Source: Atherix ibis
Taxonomy: Eukaryota; Arthropoda; Insecta; Diptera; Athericidae
DNA: 64,000 nt
Reading direction: 5' to 3'
Assembly (NCBI GenBank): GCA_958298945.1
Contig: OY282610.1
Location: 35,905,667 to 35,969,666, forward strand
Shown: piece after piece, positions 24,679 through 36,639 of the stretch
Layout: each line of letters starts with the position of its first letter
Position numbering within the stretch: the stretch's first letter is position 1
Notes under the pieces: model-generated
The model's database searches: none
Told to the model about the DNA's origin: nothing
Seen by the model: only the letters and a program-made list of their open reading frames with translations
Program-made: the position numbers and the translations under genes

Positions 24679-25978
24679 ACAGGTGTATAAGCTTAAATCC
24701 GCTGTTTGTACATAGATCGCGTGAGTGAGCGTATTAAGCTAACATGGGTATGTCATACTTTTTTTTATGAGTTTGACATCTGTCAACATTAATCAGCGCA
24801 TATTGTCAGCAATTTCGTACAGCAACATACATTTTCCCTTTGGTAATCTTGTCTAGTTTTGTGCCAGAAAAAGAGCATATGCGGGAAGCTCTGCTTTTCT
24901 GCTTCAATTTGAAGAAATCGGCTGCCAAATCATATTGAATGCTTATGGAGGCCTATGGTGACAGTGCTTTATCGGAAATAACGTGCCGAGATTGGTTTCA
25001 TCGGTTCAAAGACGGCAATTCTGACTTGTGGGACAAGAAGCGTAAAAATCGTCCTATCAATTGCAGGCTCTTTTGAACGAAGACGATGGTTGAGGACCAT
25101 CAATTGCAGGCTCTTTTGAACGAAGACGATACCCAATCGAAAAAAATGCTCGTAGAGCAATTGGGTGTTACTCAACCAGCCATTTCCATGCGTCTTCGTA
25201 CCATGAAAAAGATTGAAAAGATCGGAAAATGGGTGCCGCATGAATTGAACGATAGGCAGATGGAGAGACGCCAAAACAAATGCGAAATCTTGTTCGCCAG
25301 ACAAAAAAGAAAGTCGTTCTTGCATCGGATTGTGACATTCGATGAAAAGTGAATATATTTCGAGAATCCTGAACGCAAAAAATCGTGGGTTGATCTCGGG
25401 CAACCATCAACATCTTCCCCAAGACCAAATCGCTTCATACGGAAGACGATGCTGTGCGTTTGGTGGGATCAGCAGGGTATCGTCTACTATGAGATGTTGA
25501 AACCTGTTGAAACTGTCAATGCCCATCGCTACCATCAACAATTGATTAAATTACACCGTGCTCTACGTCAAAAAAGGACGGATTATCAACATAGACATGA
25601 CATGCTGATTTTCCTCCACGACAACGTACCATCGCACACGTCAAAAATGGTCCGAAACTACTTGGAGACACTCAACTGGGAGGTGCTACCCCACCCTACT
25701 TATTCTTCAGACCTGGCCCCTTCCGACTACCACCTGTTTTCGTCGATGGGCCATGCGCTCGCTGAGCAACACTTCGATTCTTACGAAGACGTCCGAAAAT
25801 GGCTTGATGAGTGGTTTGCCTAGAAAGAGAAGGCATTTTTTGGGGGTGGTATCCACAAATTGCCCGATAAATGTATAGCTAGCGAGGGAAAGTACTTTGA
25901 ATAAACTTGTTTCTGCTTTATATGAATAAAACATGTGTTTTTGACTAAAAAACAGCGGACTTAAGCGTATATACCTGA
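24679..25978 (+). mobile_element. Mauritiana-type mariner, copy 2
   Basis: The left end reads ACAGGTGTATAAGCTTAAAT then CCGCTGTTT; the right end is AACAGCGGACTTAAGCGTAT then ATACCTGA. The left is preceded by TA; the right TA is degraded. At about 1300 bp it has the full family length. It abuts the R1-type remnant on its left and a dispersed repeat copy on its right. Confidence 0.85.
24850..25902 (+). pseudogene. Mauritiana-type mariner transposase pseudogene, copy 2
   Basis: The start codon has become TTG (24850); SSFVPEKEHMREALLF-type sequence follows. The same TGA as in copy 1 sits before MLMEAYGD (about 24935). A 32-bp string is duplicated in tandem (25055-25086 and 25098-25129) and breaks the frame near 25060-25100. 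The main frame then carries EQLGVTQPAISMRLRTMKK, WVPHELNDRQ, HRIVTFDEK then a stop (first catalytic Asp), FLHDNVPSHTS (second, about 25610-25640) and SSDLAPSDYHLF (third, about 25707-25742). A TAG follows DEWFA near 25821, and the normal ending GKYFE is at about 25888. All three catalytic Asp codons persist, but at least three stops or frameshifts kill the gene. Confidence 0.9.
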
Positions 25979-25979
25979 A

Positions 25980-26410
25980 AACTAAATCGCGAAATTACAC
26001 GTTCTTGGAAATTTTTCGTGCAATAATACCAATCGTATGGCTTGTGGTACTGTTTTGTTAAAATTACGTATGGTCCAGATTAATATATTCGGCTTTAAGC
26101 TAGTAGAGGTAGGTTATCATAACCAATGCCAGAGCACTCATAATTGACGGTAACGAACGCTTCTTTCTAATTTTCAAAAAAAAACCTGGCCAATGCCACC
26201 ACTTTCAGAAAAAAAGGCATAATGGTTTTTCTACGGTAACTTGTGGAGTTTTAAAGCTTACGTATAGAAATTTTAATTGATGTTTTCACCGTGCTAGCAA
26301 TAAGCCATAATTTTTTTTTTATTTGATTATTAATATAAAATGGCAAATTTTTAAATAATTAAATGTTATCTTGCATGATATATAATTTTATAATTTTCAG
26401 GAATACTTAA
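25980..26410. repeat. Unclassified dispersed repeat, copy 2
   Basis: It aligns by eye in the same orientation with 12440-13000, with the strongest match around TATGGTCCAGATTAATATA and ACAGTACCACAAGCCAT. It begins immediately after the right end of mariner copy 2. Confidence 0.5.
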
Positions 26411-27636
26411 AAATACAAATTTTTAAATATTATTAATATTGATCAAAAGTTTATTTTGAAGGCAGCTCTTGAGATAGCGCCATCTGTTAACAAATAAATG
26501 TTTTCAGTAAAAGTTTACAATTTTCAATTATAAATATTATATTTAATAATAATTAGTTATTTGGCTAACATTTTTTAATATTATACTTCAAAAAAAAAAT
26601 ATGTGCAATTCTTATTATTTTACTCGAAGTTTCGAAATCGAAAATAGGAAAATGTTTTATTATTATTCTGGGACTACCCTTTTTTAATATGGATAAAATT
26701 TTCCAAAGATTTATTTTCATTTTTATTAGTTAATATACAAAGGAAATATGAAAATTAATAACATCTAAATGCATATATCGTAAGGGCTGAAAAGGAATTT
26801 CATTAATACATACACGTATATCTTTAATATATGATTTGTAATGGAAAAGATTGCCTAATATTTATTTCGATATTATTCATTTATATTAAATGTACTTGTA
26901 TATTAAAAATGAATATTAATATTAAAAATGCTTTTAGCATTTTATTTACTTATGTTTAATTTTGTTTTTCAGTTTTTATGTATATTTTTATTTTTATTTT
27001 TATTATATAATGTTTTTAGAATATTTTCCTAGCATTTATATATATGTGTACATACATACGAGTATGTGGTATATGATATTTATTCTTAGTGGATATTTTT
27101 ATATGACCTTTAAAAATAATATTTATGGAATATGAGGTATGTATTTCCATTTAATTTTAGTAAAAACTGTTCAATATTATGAGAATATGAATTTTACACA
27201 TCTTCATAAAAATCAACATTTTGCCATTTCAGGTACAGATACTGGTGTCATAAAATTTATGAAATGTTACTCTATATTTAGAAATTTGCATATACATGAT
27301 GTTAAGTATAATCGAATGGCAAAAGAAGATGGCATTTCAAAAATAAAGAATGAAGGGTAAATATTCACCTTGTTGGATTGATTGATTACATTCAATTTCT
27401 ACAATATAAACATTGTTGGTTATAGGGTGATACAGATACTTGCACTCGTACATTGGAGTATGCTCCTACACATCATTTTAATGCTTAAAAGTACCGATAT
27501 AGGTTAGTATTTGAAGCATGTATCCTTCTTTTTAAAATGAATAAGCCAAATAATATGAACCAACAAATGTTAACCCTTCGATTTCTTGGAAAATGTCGAA
27601 TACACGAAAAATTCTTCTCTTCCATATGTCTACGTA
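26411..27636. other. AT-rich spacer, no gene seen
   Basis: The plus-strand frame at 27139-27360 (73 codons) has no family resemblance I recognise. The GCGCCATCTGTTA word near 26475 recurs near 36030 and may be an old element fragment. Confidence 0.45.
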
Positions 27637-29745
27637 CCAATTAGATTTCCTTAAAAGTTAGATATTATTTTTTAAAATAGTTCCCATAATGAATATTTGA
27701 AATTTTAAATAACCGAAAAGTGTGAAATTTGATATTTTAGTTTTCTTCTACAATAAAATAATCTGCAAATCATCTTAGCTAAAGTTGGGAAATCTTTCAG
27801 TAAAACGAAAATTAATACTGAAGAAGATGTTGTGTATTGAATTTATCTGCTACTCTGAACATAATTCTTTTACCGATTACTATGAATTCTGATAGATATC
27901 GTTCATATTACTACTAAAATTAAATAAATTTCATACAAAAAATTTTTAGTAGTTAAAATATTAATTTCAACACATTAATCATATTTTCTCTAACACGAAT
28001 TGCATCAAATTTACGGAATAATTTTTTTTTGTTGAAATTGACTTAAAATATCTTTTGAATTAGTTCAAATGTGATATTTTTATTCTATCTATTATGAATA
28101 AAAATAAGTTATTCTGTAATAGTTAAGGCAATAGTTACTACTAAATCTTCAAGATGGCGTGATTGTCCTTAAAGTGATCAAAACAAAAATGGCGGTAGAG
28201 CAAACCAATTAGATTTCCTTAAAAGTTAGATATTATTTTTTTAAATAGGTCCCATAATGAATATTTGAAATTTTAAATAACCGAAAAGTGTGAAATCTGA
28301 TATTTTAGTTTTCTTCTACAATAAAATAATCTGCAAATCATCTTAGCTAAAGTTAGGAAATCTTTCAGTAAAACGAAAATTAATACTGAAGAAGATGTTG
28401 TGTATTGAATTTATCTGCTACTCTGAACATAATTCTTTTACCGATTACTATGAATTCTGATAGATATCGTTCATATTACTACTAAAATTAAATAAATTTC
28501 ATACAAAAAATTTTTAGTAGTTAAAATATTAATTTCAACACATAAATCATATTTTCTCTAACACGAATTGCATCAAATTTACGGAATAATTTTTTTTTTT
28601 GAAATTGACTTAAAATAACATTTCTTTTGAATTAGTTCAAATGTGATATTTTTACTGTATCTATTATGAATAAAAATAAGTTATTCTGTAATAGTTAAGG
28701 CAATAGTTACTACTAAATCTTCAAGATGGCGTGATTGTCATTAAAGTGATCAAAACAAAAATGGCGATAGAGCAAACCAATTAGATTTCCTTAAAAGTTA
28801 GATATTATTTTTTAAAATAGGTCCCATAATGAATATTTGAAATTTTAAATAACCGAAAAGTGTGAAATTTGATATTTTAGTTTTTTTCTGCAATAAAATA
28901 ATCTGCAAATCATCTTAGCTAAAGTTGGGAAATCTTTCAGTAAAACGAAAATTAATACTGAAGAAGATGTTGTGTATTGAATTTATCTGCTACTCTGAAC
29001 ATAATTCTTTTACCGATTACTATGAATTCTGATAGATATCGTTCATATTACTACTAAAATTAAATAAATTTCATACAAAAAATTATTAGTAATTAAAATA
29101 TTAATTTCAACACATAAATCATATTTTCTCTAACACGAATTGCATCAAATTTACAGAATAATTTTTTTTTTTGAAATTGACTTGAAATATCTGTTGAATT
29201 AGTTCAAATGTGATATTTTTATTATACGAGTATCTATTATGAATAAAAATACGTTATTCTGTAATAGTTAAGGCAATAGTTACTACTAAATCTTCAAGAT
29301 GGCGTGATTGTCATTAAAGTGATCAAAACAAAAATGGCGGTAGAGCAAACCAATTAGATTTCCTTAAAAGTTAGATATTATTTTTTAAAATAGTTCCCAT
29401 AATGAATATTTGAAATTTTAAATAACCGAAAAGTGTGAAATTTGATATTTTATTGTAGTATTTTTCTACAATAAAATAATCTGCAAATCATCTTAGCTAA
29501 AGTTGGGAAATCTTTCAGTAAAACGAAAATTAATACTGAAGAAGATGTTGTGTATTGAATTTATCTGCTACTCTGAACATAATTCTTTTACCGATTACTA
29601 TGAATTCTGATAGATATCGTTCATATTACTACTAAAATTAAATAAATTTCATACAAAAAATTATTAGTAGTTAAAATATTAATTTCAACACATTAATCAT
29701 ATTTTCTCCTAAACGAATTGCATCAAATTTATCGGAAATATTTTT
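27637..29745. repeat. Satellite array 1, monomer about 570 bp, 3.7 copies
   Basis: Four head-to-tail monomers start at 27637, 28205, 28777 and 29350 (CCAATTAGATTTCCTTAAAA), giving periods of 568, 572 and 573 bp. The copies are nearly identical, differing by single bases and small indels such as ACA insertion near 28618, an ATACGAG insertion near 29225 and a TATTGTAG insertion near 29452. The fourth breaks off near 29735-29745. Each full unit ends with an AAGATGGCGTGATTGTC..AAAATGGCGGTAGAGCAAA block. Stops occur in all frames; it is not coding. Confidence 0.95.
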
Positions 29746-29819
29746 TTTTTTTAAATTTTATAATAAATAAAAATTAATAAATTTATTAAATTTATTTGAA
29801 CATATTCTTCAAATCTTTT

Positions 29820-30190
29820 CATATGTGCTATTCATTAATACTTATGGTGATAGTTACTATTAAATCTTTAAGATGTCGTTTTTCCCTTGAAAGTACGATC
29901 TCATTTTTTGATTAGATATTTAAATAAATATTTGAAATTTTAAATATCTTAGTTGAAAGTTCTGTAGAAAATCTTAGTTAAAATTTTCTTAAGTTAGAAT
30001 TACTAAGTTTTATTTTGTTGTAAAGTCCAGATACTTTTGAGTAAAACAAAAATACATTTTTTTTAATACTAAACAAGCGTTAGCTTTTTTCCTTATAACT
30101 TAATTCTTCTATAGATTACGTTAAATTCTCATAGATGGCGTTCATATTATCGGGAAAATGCTATGCAAAAAACCATTAATGATTTTAATT
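29820..30190. repeat. Diverged fifth unit of satellite array 1
   Basis: Blocks of the monomer recur in order but with heavy divergence: GATAGTTACTATTAAATCTT near 29850, TAAATATTTGAAATTTTAAA near 29925-29945, AACTTAATTCTTCTATAGAT near 30096-30116, and GATGGCGTTCATATTATC near 30135. This suggests an older edge of the array. Confidence 0.65.
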
Positions 30191-31560
30191 TATTTTCATA
30201 TGAATATGAAAGCAATTTAAATTGTAAGATTTTTTTTATATTTATCTTTAAGAAATTTTTAAGAAAGTTGAATTTTTTTTTTTTTTTTACATTTATGATA
30301 TTTAAAAATTATTTAATTTATTAATTGAGATTCTGCAAATATTTAATCAAAATACCCTTTTTTCTTAATGATTTTTAAAAATATTTTTAATTTGAAAATT
30401 TTTCTGAAAAAATAAATTACTTTATTTTATCTTACATTAATTAATTACAAAAATATTTCTTATTATTTTAAATTTATTACTGATTGACAAAAAAATCTAC
30501 TGACATACCTAATATATATGTAGGCTTAAAGGAGTGTGATGGGAGAGGGGGGGGGGTCGGTTCTGTGAAATAAAGTATATAGGAAAGAAGATGCTTTAAA
30601 AACTAATTTAACTGTTCAATTAATAATTTATATAAACGGACGAGTGTAACGATAAAGAATGGAATATGAATTATATATCCTTAAACAGGAAAATCGATTC
30701 AGTGACCGTAATAAATCGAGCATTTTCGTGGATGTGTAAAGTGCAGCATATAAGTTCACATTGTAAAAACAATAAATTTACCCCAAAATGCCATTAATAA
30801 TTTCCAATGTTCCGAGTTCAATTTAATCTCGTTTAAATGTTGGTTTTATTTTTGATTATTTCGTATAAAACCGAAATGAAAAAAAAAAATTGAACACATT
30901 AAAATCTTTTCACTGATTTTTCGAAAAGGATAATTTGAGAAAAATATTATCCTCTCGTGATGATGTGATGAAATGGGTAGAAAAATTCCAATTGAAATTC
31001 TAGCTACCACGATTATAGCAAGAGTTCAGAATTTGTAAATGTTGTTTAGTCGAGATAATAAATTTTATGGAAAAGTGTACATAATTTTAGTTTGGATTTT
31101 ATGTATTTGGAATTTTTCACATTTCATTCTCTTATGCTAGTTGTTTGATCTTAAGTATATCATTAAATATTATTTTCATTTGAAAAACTTACTCTCCATA
31201 CCGTTTGATGATAGTTAAGCATTCATCTAAATGGAAAAAGTGTTGAAAATAGAAGTTTTCTTAAAGTAGAAATTTGTAATTTTGCATGACCTAAGCTTCT
31301 TGTAGTACTTACGTATATATTTCTAAGTAGATGGTATAGTATATTTATGTAGCTGCAGTTATTCATGTATATAGCTGCAAAACAAGATAAAATTTTGAAT
31401 GTTTACAACTTATGCCAACAGCCAAAAACTGAAATAAGTTTTTGAAAAAAAACCAGCTTTGATGAGGCTTTCACACTAGTACTCGTACTCGTATAGTTTG
31501 CACATGCAGCATAGATTTTAAGAGAATCCTTACTATGCTTAGATATGTACTTTTGTATAC
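30191..31560. other. AT-rich spacer with a G10 run and an inverted satellite word
   Basis: No gene was recognised. There is a run of ten G at 30547-30556, rare in this composition. At 31014-31041 a 28-bp string is the exact inverse of the unit-junction sequence of satellite array 2. Confidence 0.6.
31014..31041 (-). repeat. Inverted copy of the satellite 2 junction sequence
   Basis: TATAGCAAGAGTTCAGAATT then TGTAAATG is the exact reverse complement of 32604-32631 and 33140-33167, and differs by one base from 32068-32095. The flanking sequence does not match the satellite, so only this short word is shared. Confidence 0.85.
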
Positions 31561-31564
31561 TTAC

Positions 31565-33677
31565 ATATATGCAAGCATATGCTTTTTATACGAATATCAG
31601 CCCCCATATGAATGTTTAGCAAAAATTATATTACATGTGATGGCATAGATTTTAATACATTTTCTATATAAAAATTTTAATTTTTAAGTAGAAAAATGCT
31701 TTTGTAAATTTTATTACATTGTGGGTTTAGTTTATTCTTCTAATTTTGAAATGATTACCTCGACAAGCTATATCAGAATGTCATAAATAAATTTTTGAGC
31801 AGTTTCTATAAGGGCACTCTCGTAAAGGATATGAAAATTTTCATTAAATTATGGTGAATTCAATTTACATTAAATATTTTATAGCACGACACTTTGATAG
31901 TGGAAGTTTTCATTAATAAATTATGAAAGTTTTACTTATAGTTTCAGACTTTATGGGTTATAATTTTTTTCTTTAGTTTCAAGTAACAAATTTATAGAAA
32001 AAAATGTTGGATAATTTTTTTAAAAAATTCGTTAGAAATATTTCGAAAAAGAGATTTGGCAACACTGCATTTACAAATTCTGAACTCTTACTATATATGC
32101 AAGCATATGCTTTTTATACGAATATCAGCCCCCATATGAATGTTTAGCAAAAATTATATTACATGTGATGGCATAGATTTTAATGCATTTTCTATATAAA
32201 AATTTTCATTTTTAAGTAGAAAAATGCTTTTGTAAATTTTGCAATTTTATTACATTGTGGGTTTAGTTTATTCTTCTCATTTTGAAATGATTAGCTCGAC
32301 AAGCTATATCAGAATGTCATAAATAAATTTTTGAACAGTTTCTATAAGGGCACTCTTGTAAAGGATATGAAAATTTTCATTAAATTATGGTGAATTCAAT
32401 TTACATTAAATATTTTATAGCACGACACTTTGATAGTGGAAGTTTTCATTAATAAATTATGAAAGTTTTACTTATAGTTTCAGCTTTTATGGGTAATAAT
32501 TTTTTTCTTTAGTTTCAAGTAACAAATTTATAGTAAAAAATGTTGGATAATTTTTTTAAAAAATTCCTTAGAAATATTTCGAAAAAGAGATTTGGCAACA
32601 CTGCATTTACAAATTCTGAACTCTTGCTATATATGCAAGCATATGCTTTTTATACGAATATCAGCCCCTATATGAATGTTTAGCAAAAATTATATTACAT
32701 GTGATGGCATAGATTTTAATACATTTTCTATATAAAAATTTTCATTTTTAAGTAGAAAAATGCTTTTGTATATTTTGCAATTTTATTACATTGTGGGTTT
32801 AGTTTATTCTTCTAATTTTGAAATGATTAGCTCGACAAGCTATATCAGAATGTCATAAATAAATTTTTGAACAGTTTCTATAAGGGCACTCTCGTAAAGG
32901 ATATGAAAATTTTCATTAAATTATGGTGAATTCAATTTACATTAAATATTTTATAGCACGACACTTTGATAGTGGAAGTTTTCATTAATAAATTATGAAA
33001 GTTTTACTTATAGTTTCAGCTTTTATGGGTAATAATTTTTTTCTTTAGTTTCAAGTAACAAATTTATAGTAAAAAATGTTGGATAATTTTTTTAAAAAAT
33101 TCCTTAGAAATATTTCGAAAAAGAGATTTGGCAACACTGCATTTACAAATTCTGAACTCTTGCTATATATGCAAGCATATGCTTTTTATACGAATATCAG
33201 CCCCTATATGAATGTTTAGCAAAAATTATATTACATGTGATGGCATAGATTTTAATACATTTTCTATATAAAAATTTTCATTTTTAAGTAGAAAAATGCT
33301 TTTGTATATTTTGCAATTTTATTACATTGTGGGTTTAGTTTATTCTTCTAATTTTGAAATGATTAGCTCGACAAGCTATATCAGAATGTCATAAATAAAT
33401 TTTTGAACAGTTTCTATAAGGGCACTCTCGTAAAGGATATGAAAATTTTCATTAAATTATGGTGAATTCAATTTACATTAAATATTTTATAGCACGACAC
33501 TTTGATAGTGGAAGTTTTCATTAATAAATTATAAAAGTTTTACTTATAGTTTCAGCTTTCATGGGTAATAATTTTTTTCTTTAGTTTCAAGTAACAAATT
33601 TATAGTAAAAAATGTTGGATAATTTTTTTAAAAAATTCGTTAGAAATATTTCGAAAAAGAGATTTGGCAACACTGCA
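31565..33677. repeat. Satellite array 2, monomer about 536 bp, nearly 4 copies
   Basis: Monomers restart at 31571, 32099, 32635 and 33171 (GCAAGCATATGCTTTTTATA), giving periods of 528, 536 and 536 bp. The copies are almost identical; the first lacks an 8-bp GCAATTTT-like stretch present in the others. The last unit stops at GGCAACACTGCA (33677), missing the final 28 bp that is found inverted at 31014-31041. It has no relation that I can see to satellite array 1. No frame is open across a monomer. Confidence 0.95.
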
Positions 33678-33691
33678 ATTGTAGACGTGAG

Positions 33692-33713
33692 GTATAAGCT
33701 TAAACCGCATGAG
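33692..33713. repeat. Possible mariner terminal repeat relic at satellite edge
   Basis: GAGGTATAAGCTTAAACCGC resembles the mauritiana-type end AGGTGTATAAGCTTAAAT then CCGC, with small gaps. It sits immediately right of the satellite edge. No partner end was found. Confidence 0.4.
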
Positions 33714-34880
33714 TTAACTACTCGACCCTACATAGTGTGATAAGTGAAGTTGTATATTTGTTTGTTTGATTTTATGGACTCTTAGACATGTACCAGCGGC
33801 TATAAGAAATCCCCACAAGCATGAGTCCTTTTGGCGATAGCATATTACGTATAGGAACACTTAGCCATCTTTTTAAGAAAAACTGACTGAACGATTAATT
33901 TAAATGACATTTTCTTTTATAAATGTGGAGTAAAAGTAGTTTTTGTTGAGGTCATTATATAAAAGACATACAAATTAAATAGTTGGATCATAGACGTCCA
34001 CAATAGAGAGAATCCTCTTAACAATAAATTTTTGGGTTAGTTGGCATTCTCTTAAATGAATGATACATGATTGGCAGGTGGGATGATGGCGGTTTCGAAA
34101 AAAGAAATTATTCGTAAGAGCAGTATGTCCTATCGGAATTCTGAGTAGCTTTAAAGCTATAAATATTGGTAAGGATGTTGAATATACTAATTTATTGGTA
34201 AAGGGCTGATGAGTTCATAATAAAATATTGCCCATTGCTCAGTATATTAGGCTACGAGAGGACAAAAATGTTATATTCCATTTAGTTAGCAGACAGGGTA
34301 AATTATAAAAGAACTGTGAGCACAATATGGAATACGTATCACTGAAAATATACCACATGAAGCGGAATTCAAAGCCGGGTTGTTGAGAACTGAGTCACAT
34401 TATGAGCCACGAATAGCTTCAAGGATGGTAAAACTACTACAAAAAATAACAATAAGTCTGCTTTTTCGAATGTCAATTTACTAATTGCCTCCTACTGTCC
34501 TGATTGTCCATAATTTAGTTTAATAAATCCAGTACAAGTAAAAAAATCCTTAACAAAATAGAGGATGAACATCTTTTTTAATAGGCGGTAGAAACTATGA
34601 TTTAAATTAGATTGTGTAGGCATTAATTGTTAAAACAGAAGTTTTTATATATGAGGTGGCTGCAATATTTGAATAAGTAGAAGGAAGTGGAATAATAAAG
34701 GAAGTTTCTATAGGAATAGAGACAATTGGAGAGGTCGGATAGGGTCCGCTGGCTAGTCTTATGCAACGCCTGCCTTTAGCATCTTCAGCCCTCCTACTCA
34801 TCTTATCATAGTTTTTGTAATTTGTTTTTATTTACCAAGATTAATACTATCAACGGAATCCAAAAGCTAAAGTCGGTTTT
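33714..34880 (-). pseudogene. Unique region with an I/jockey-type RNase H-adjacent scrap
   Basis: The minus strand near 34070-34165 reads LRIPIGHTALTNNFFF then HHPTCQSC. This resembles the R(I)GHTxLTHxFL..PPxCxxC block that follows the RNase H domain in I-type and some jockey-type elements. The rest of the expected polymerase is not recognisable. The minus-strand frame at 34607-34801 (Met-Ser-Arg-Arg start, Ser/Pro/Ile-rich) might be part of the same element or unrelated; I do not recognise it. Confidence 0.4.
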
Positions 34881-36620
34881 AGTTAACCGAGATAATATTG
34901 ATGTGTAAAAATAAAATATTGTAAATTTTTATATAATATTATATTAATGACTTTGTTGGGTGCGTCCTTTTAAAAAAGAAGAACGACCGCTTTATTAATA
35001 GAACGCAACTTTTTTTTACAAAATAATAAAAATATCATATTACGTTGATAAATGAATTTTTGGTAAATTAGAGAATAAACAAAATTTATCTAAGATCAAG
35101 TCTAAAAATATAAAAATAATTTTTTTCCCATATATTATTTCTAACTAAAATAAATTCAAAATATTAGTAATAAGCGTTTGGTTGGTATGATTTAATAAAA
35201 AAGAAGGAAAAAAATGATTTTTAGCAAAAATCCAAAAACATATCACAACGATGACATCTGTTTACAAATTCTGAAACTATTTAGCTGCGGGTGTTAATGT
35301 TTCTGGTGTTTTTCGTTCTTTTTGGATTTTTTCTTTTCAATTTATAATTATGTTATTATGTGGAGAATTCGCTTTGAAATTGAAATTGTTTGAAATTTAA
35401 CTGATAGGCCTCAAATTGTGGTTTTCAAGGTGAACGGCGTATATGCTCGTATTTTTGGTATAAACAAAAACTTATTAACGCCATACAAATGGACTTTTTA
35501 ATCGAAAAACTTTCTTCAGAGAAGCGTTTCTGTTTGAAATTGTTTTGAATACAGTCAGTCAGTTCAGAGAAGTATTTTTCTTAATCAGCATTTGCCGCTT
35601 ACTCATTTTATTTATACACATTGGTTTTTGAATTGAATTCAATTCAAAATTCAATATAATTTATTTGATTTTCATTAATTAATCAACACATCCATTTATA
35701 AATCGGTTTCAATATGTTTGTGATTGTATTTAATTGATTTATTTAGTAGGAGGAAATTCGATTATATGAAAATGTCACTCTCACTATTAATAGATGAGTA
35801 AATAATAATGATATAGGAGCAATTTTTTTAAGTAATGCGAATTTTCTTATTATTTAAGGTCGAGGTTGTATATTTAAAAAAAAAATCAAGTATAAAATAA
35901 TATTTATAAAAAGTATTTTGATAATATTTGTAAAAATTTTCAATTTTTATTGAATATACTATTTCAACATATAAAATTTTATGATGATAAATGTTATAAA
36001 ATACAATCGAACCATATGATTAATATGAGCGCCATCTGTTATATTTCAAATGAAGTCGCAAAAAATTTTTGTATGAATGAACTTTTTTAATTTTTCTAAT
36101 GGTTTTTATTTTGAAATTAATATTTTTCTGAGTGTTTTACTTTTTGGTAATTTGTTTTTCAATAATAGCTATTTTAAAAGTAAGAATATTTTTATTTATG
36201 TATTAAATATAATAAAAATTAAAACTTTTCTATTTAATTTGATTTCGATTATAAACTTGCAAATAAAAATCAATTTTATCATTTTTTTTTAACAAAAAAG
36301 TTAAGCCTGCGAAAATAAAATACAATCCAATTTCTGCTGAAAATCTGTTAATTAAAAATGACTGCGTTTGGAAGACGCTAGATTAGTAAGCTTTGAAGTG
36401 CTGCCATCTTTATGCATTTTTATTGCAGATATTACCATAAAAACAATATTTATCTTACTTATAAATTATTTTAAATACTTACTTTCATGCAAAAATATAA
36501 TCATGAAAGGAATAATATATTTATCGTTTACATACTTTTAGTGGAGCTTTTCACAAGTTCAGATTATCTCTCGGAACATCAAAAACCTTTTTGAGCACTA
36601 GAAAAAGGCAATGAAAACTA
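34881..36620. other. AT-rich spacer, no gene seen
   Basis: A mildly GC-richer patch at 35250-35620 includes CAGTCAGTCAGTTCAGAG near 35550, which contains arthropod-initiator-like TCAGT words, but no open frame follows. The Phe/Ile/Asn-rich frame at 36077-36292 looks like chance. Confidence 0.45.
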
Positions 36621-36639
36621 AAATATAAGTTGTAGTAAA

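Noticed and set aside
27637..33677. The two tandem arrays as a CRISPR array or as duplicated genes.
   Set aside because: Units are over 500 bp without a short repeat plus unique spacer pattern, no cas-like genes exist, and no frame is open through a unit.
34607..34801. Minus-strand 64-codon frame with an Arg-rich start as a host gene.
   Set aside because: There is no recognised domain and it lies near an RNase H-adjacent retroelement scrap; it may be retroelement debris or chance.
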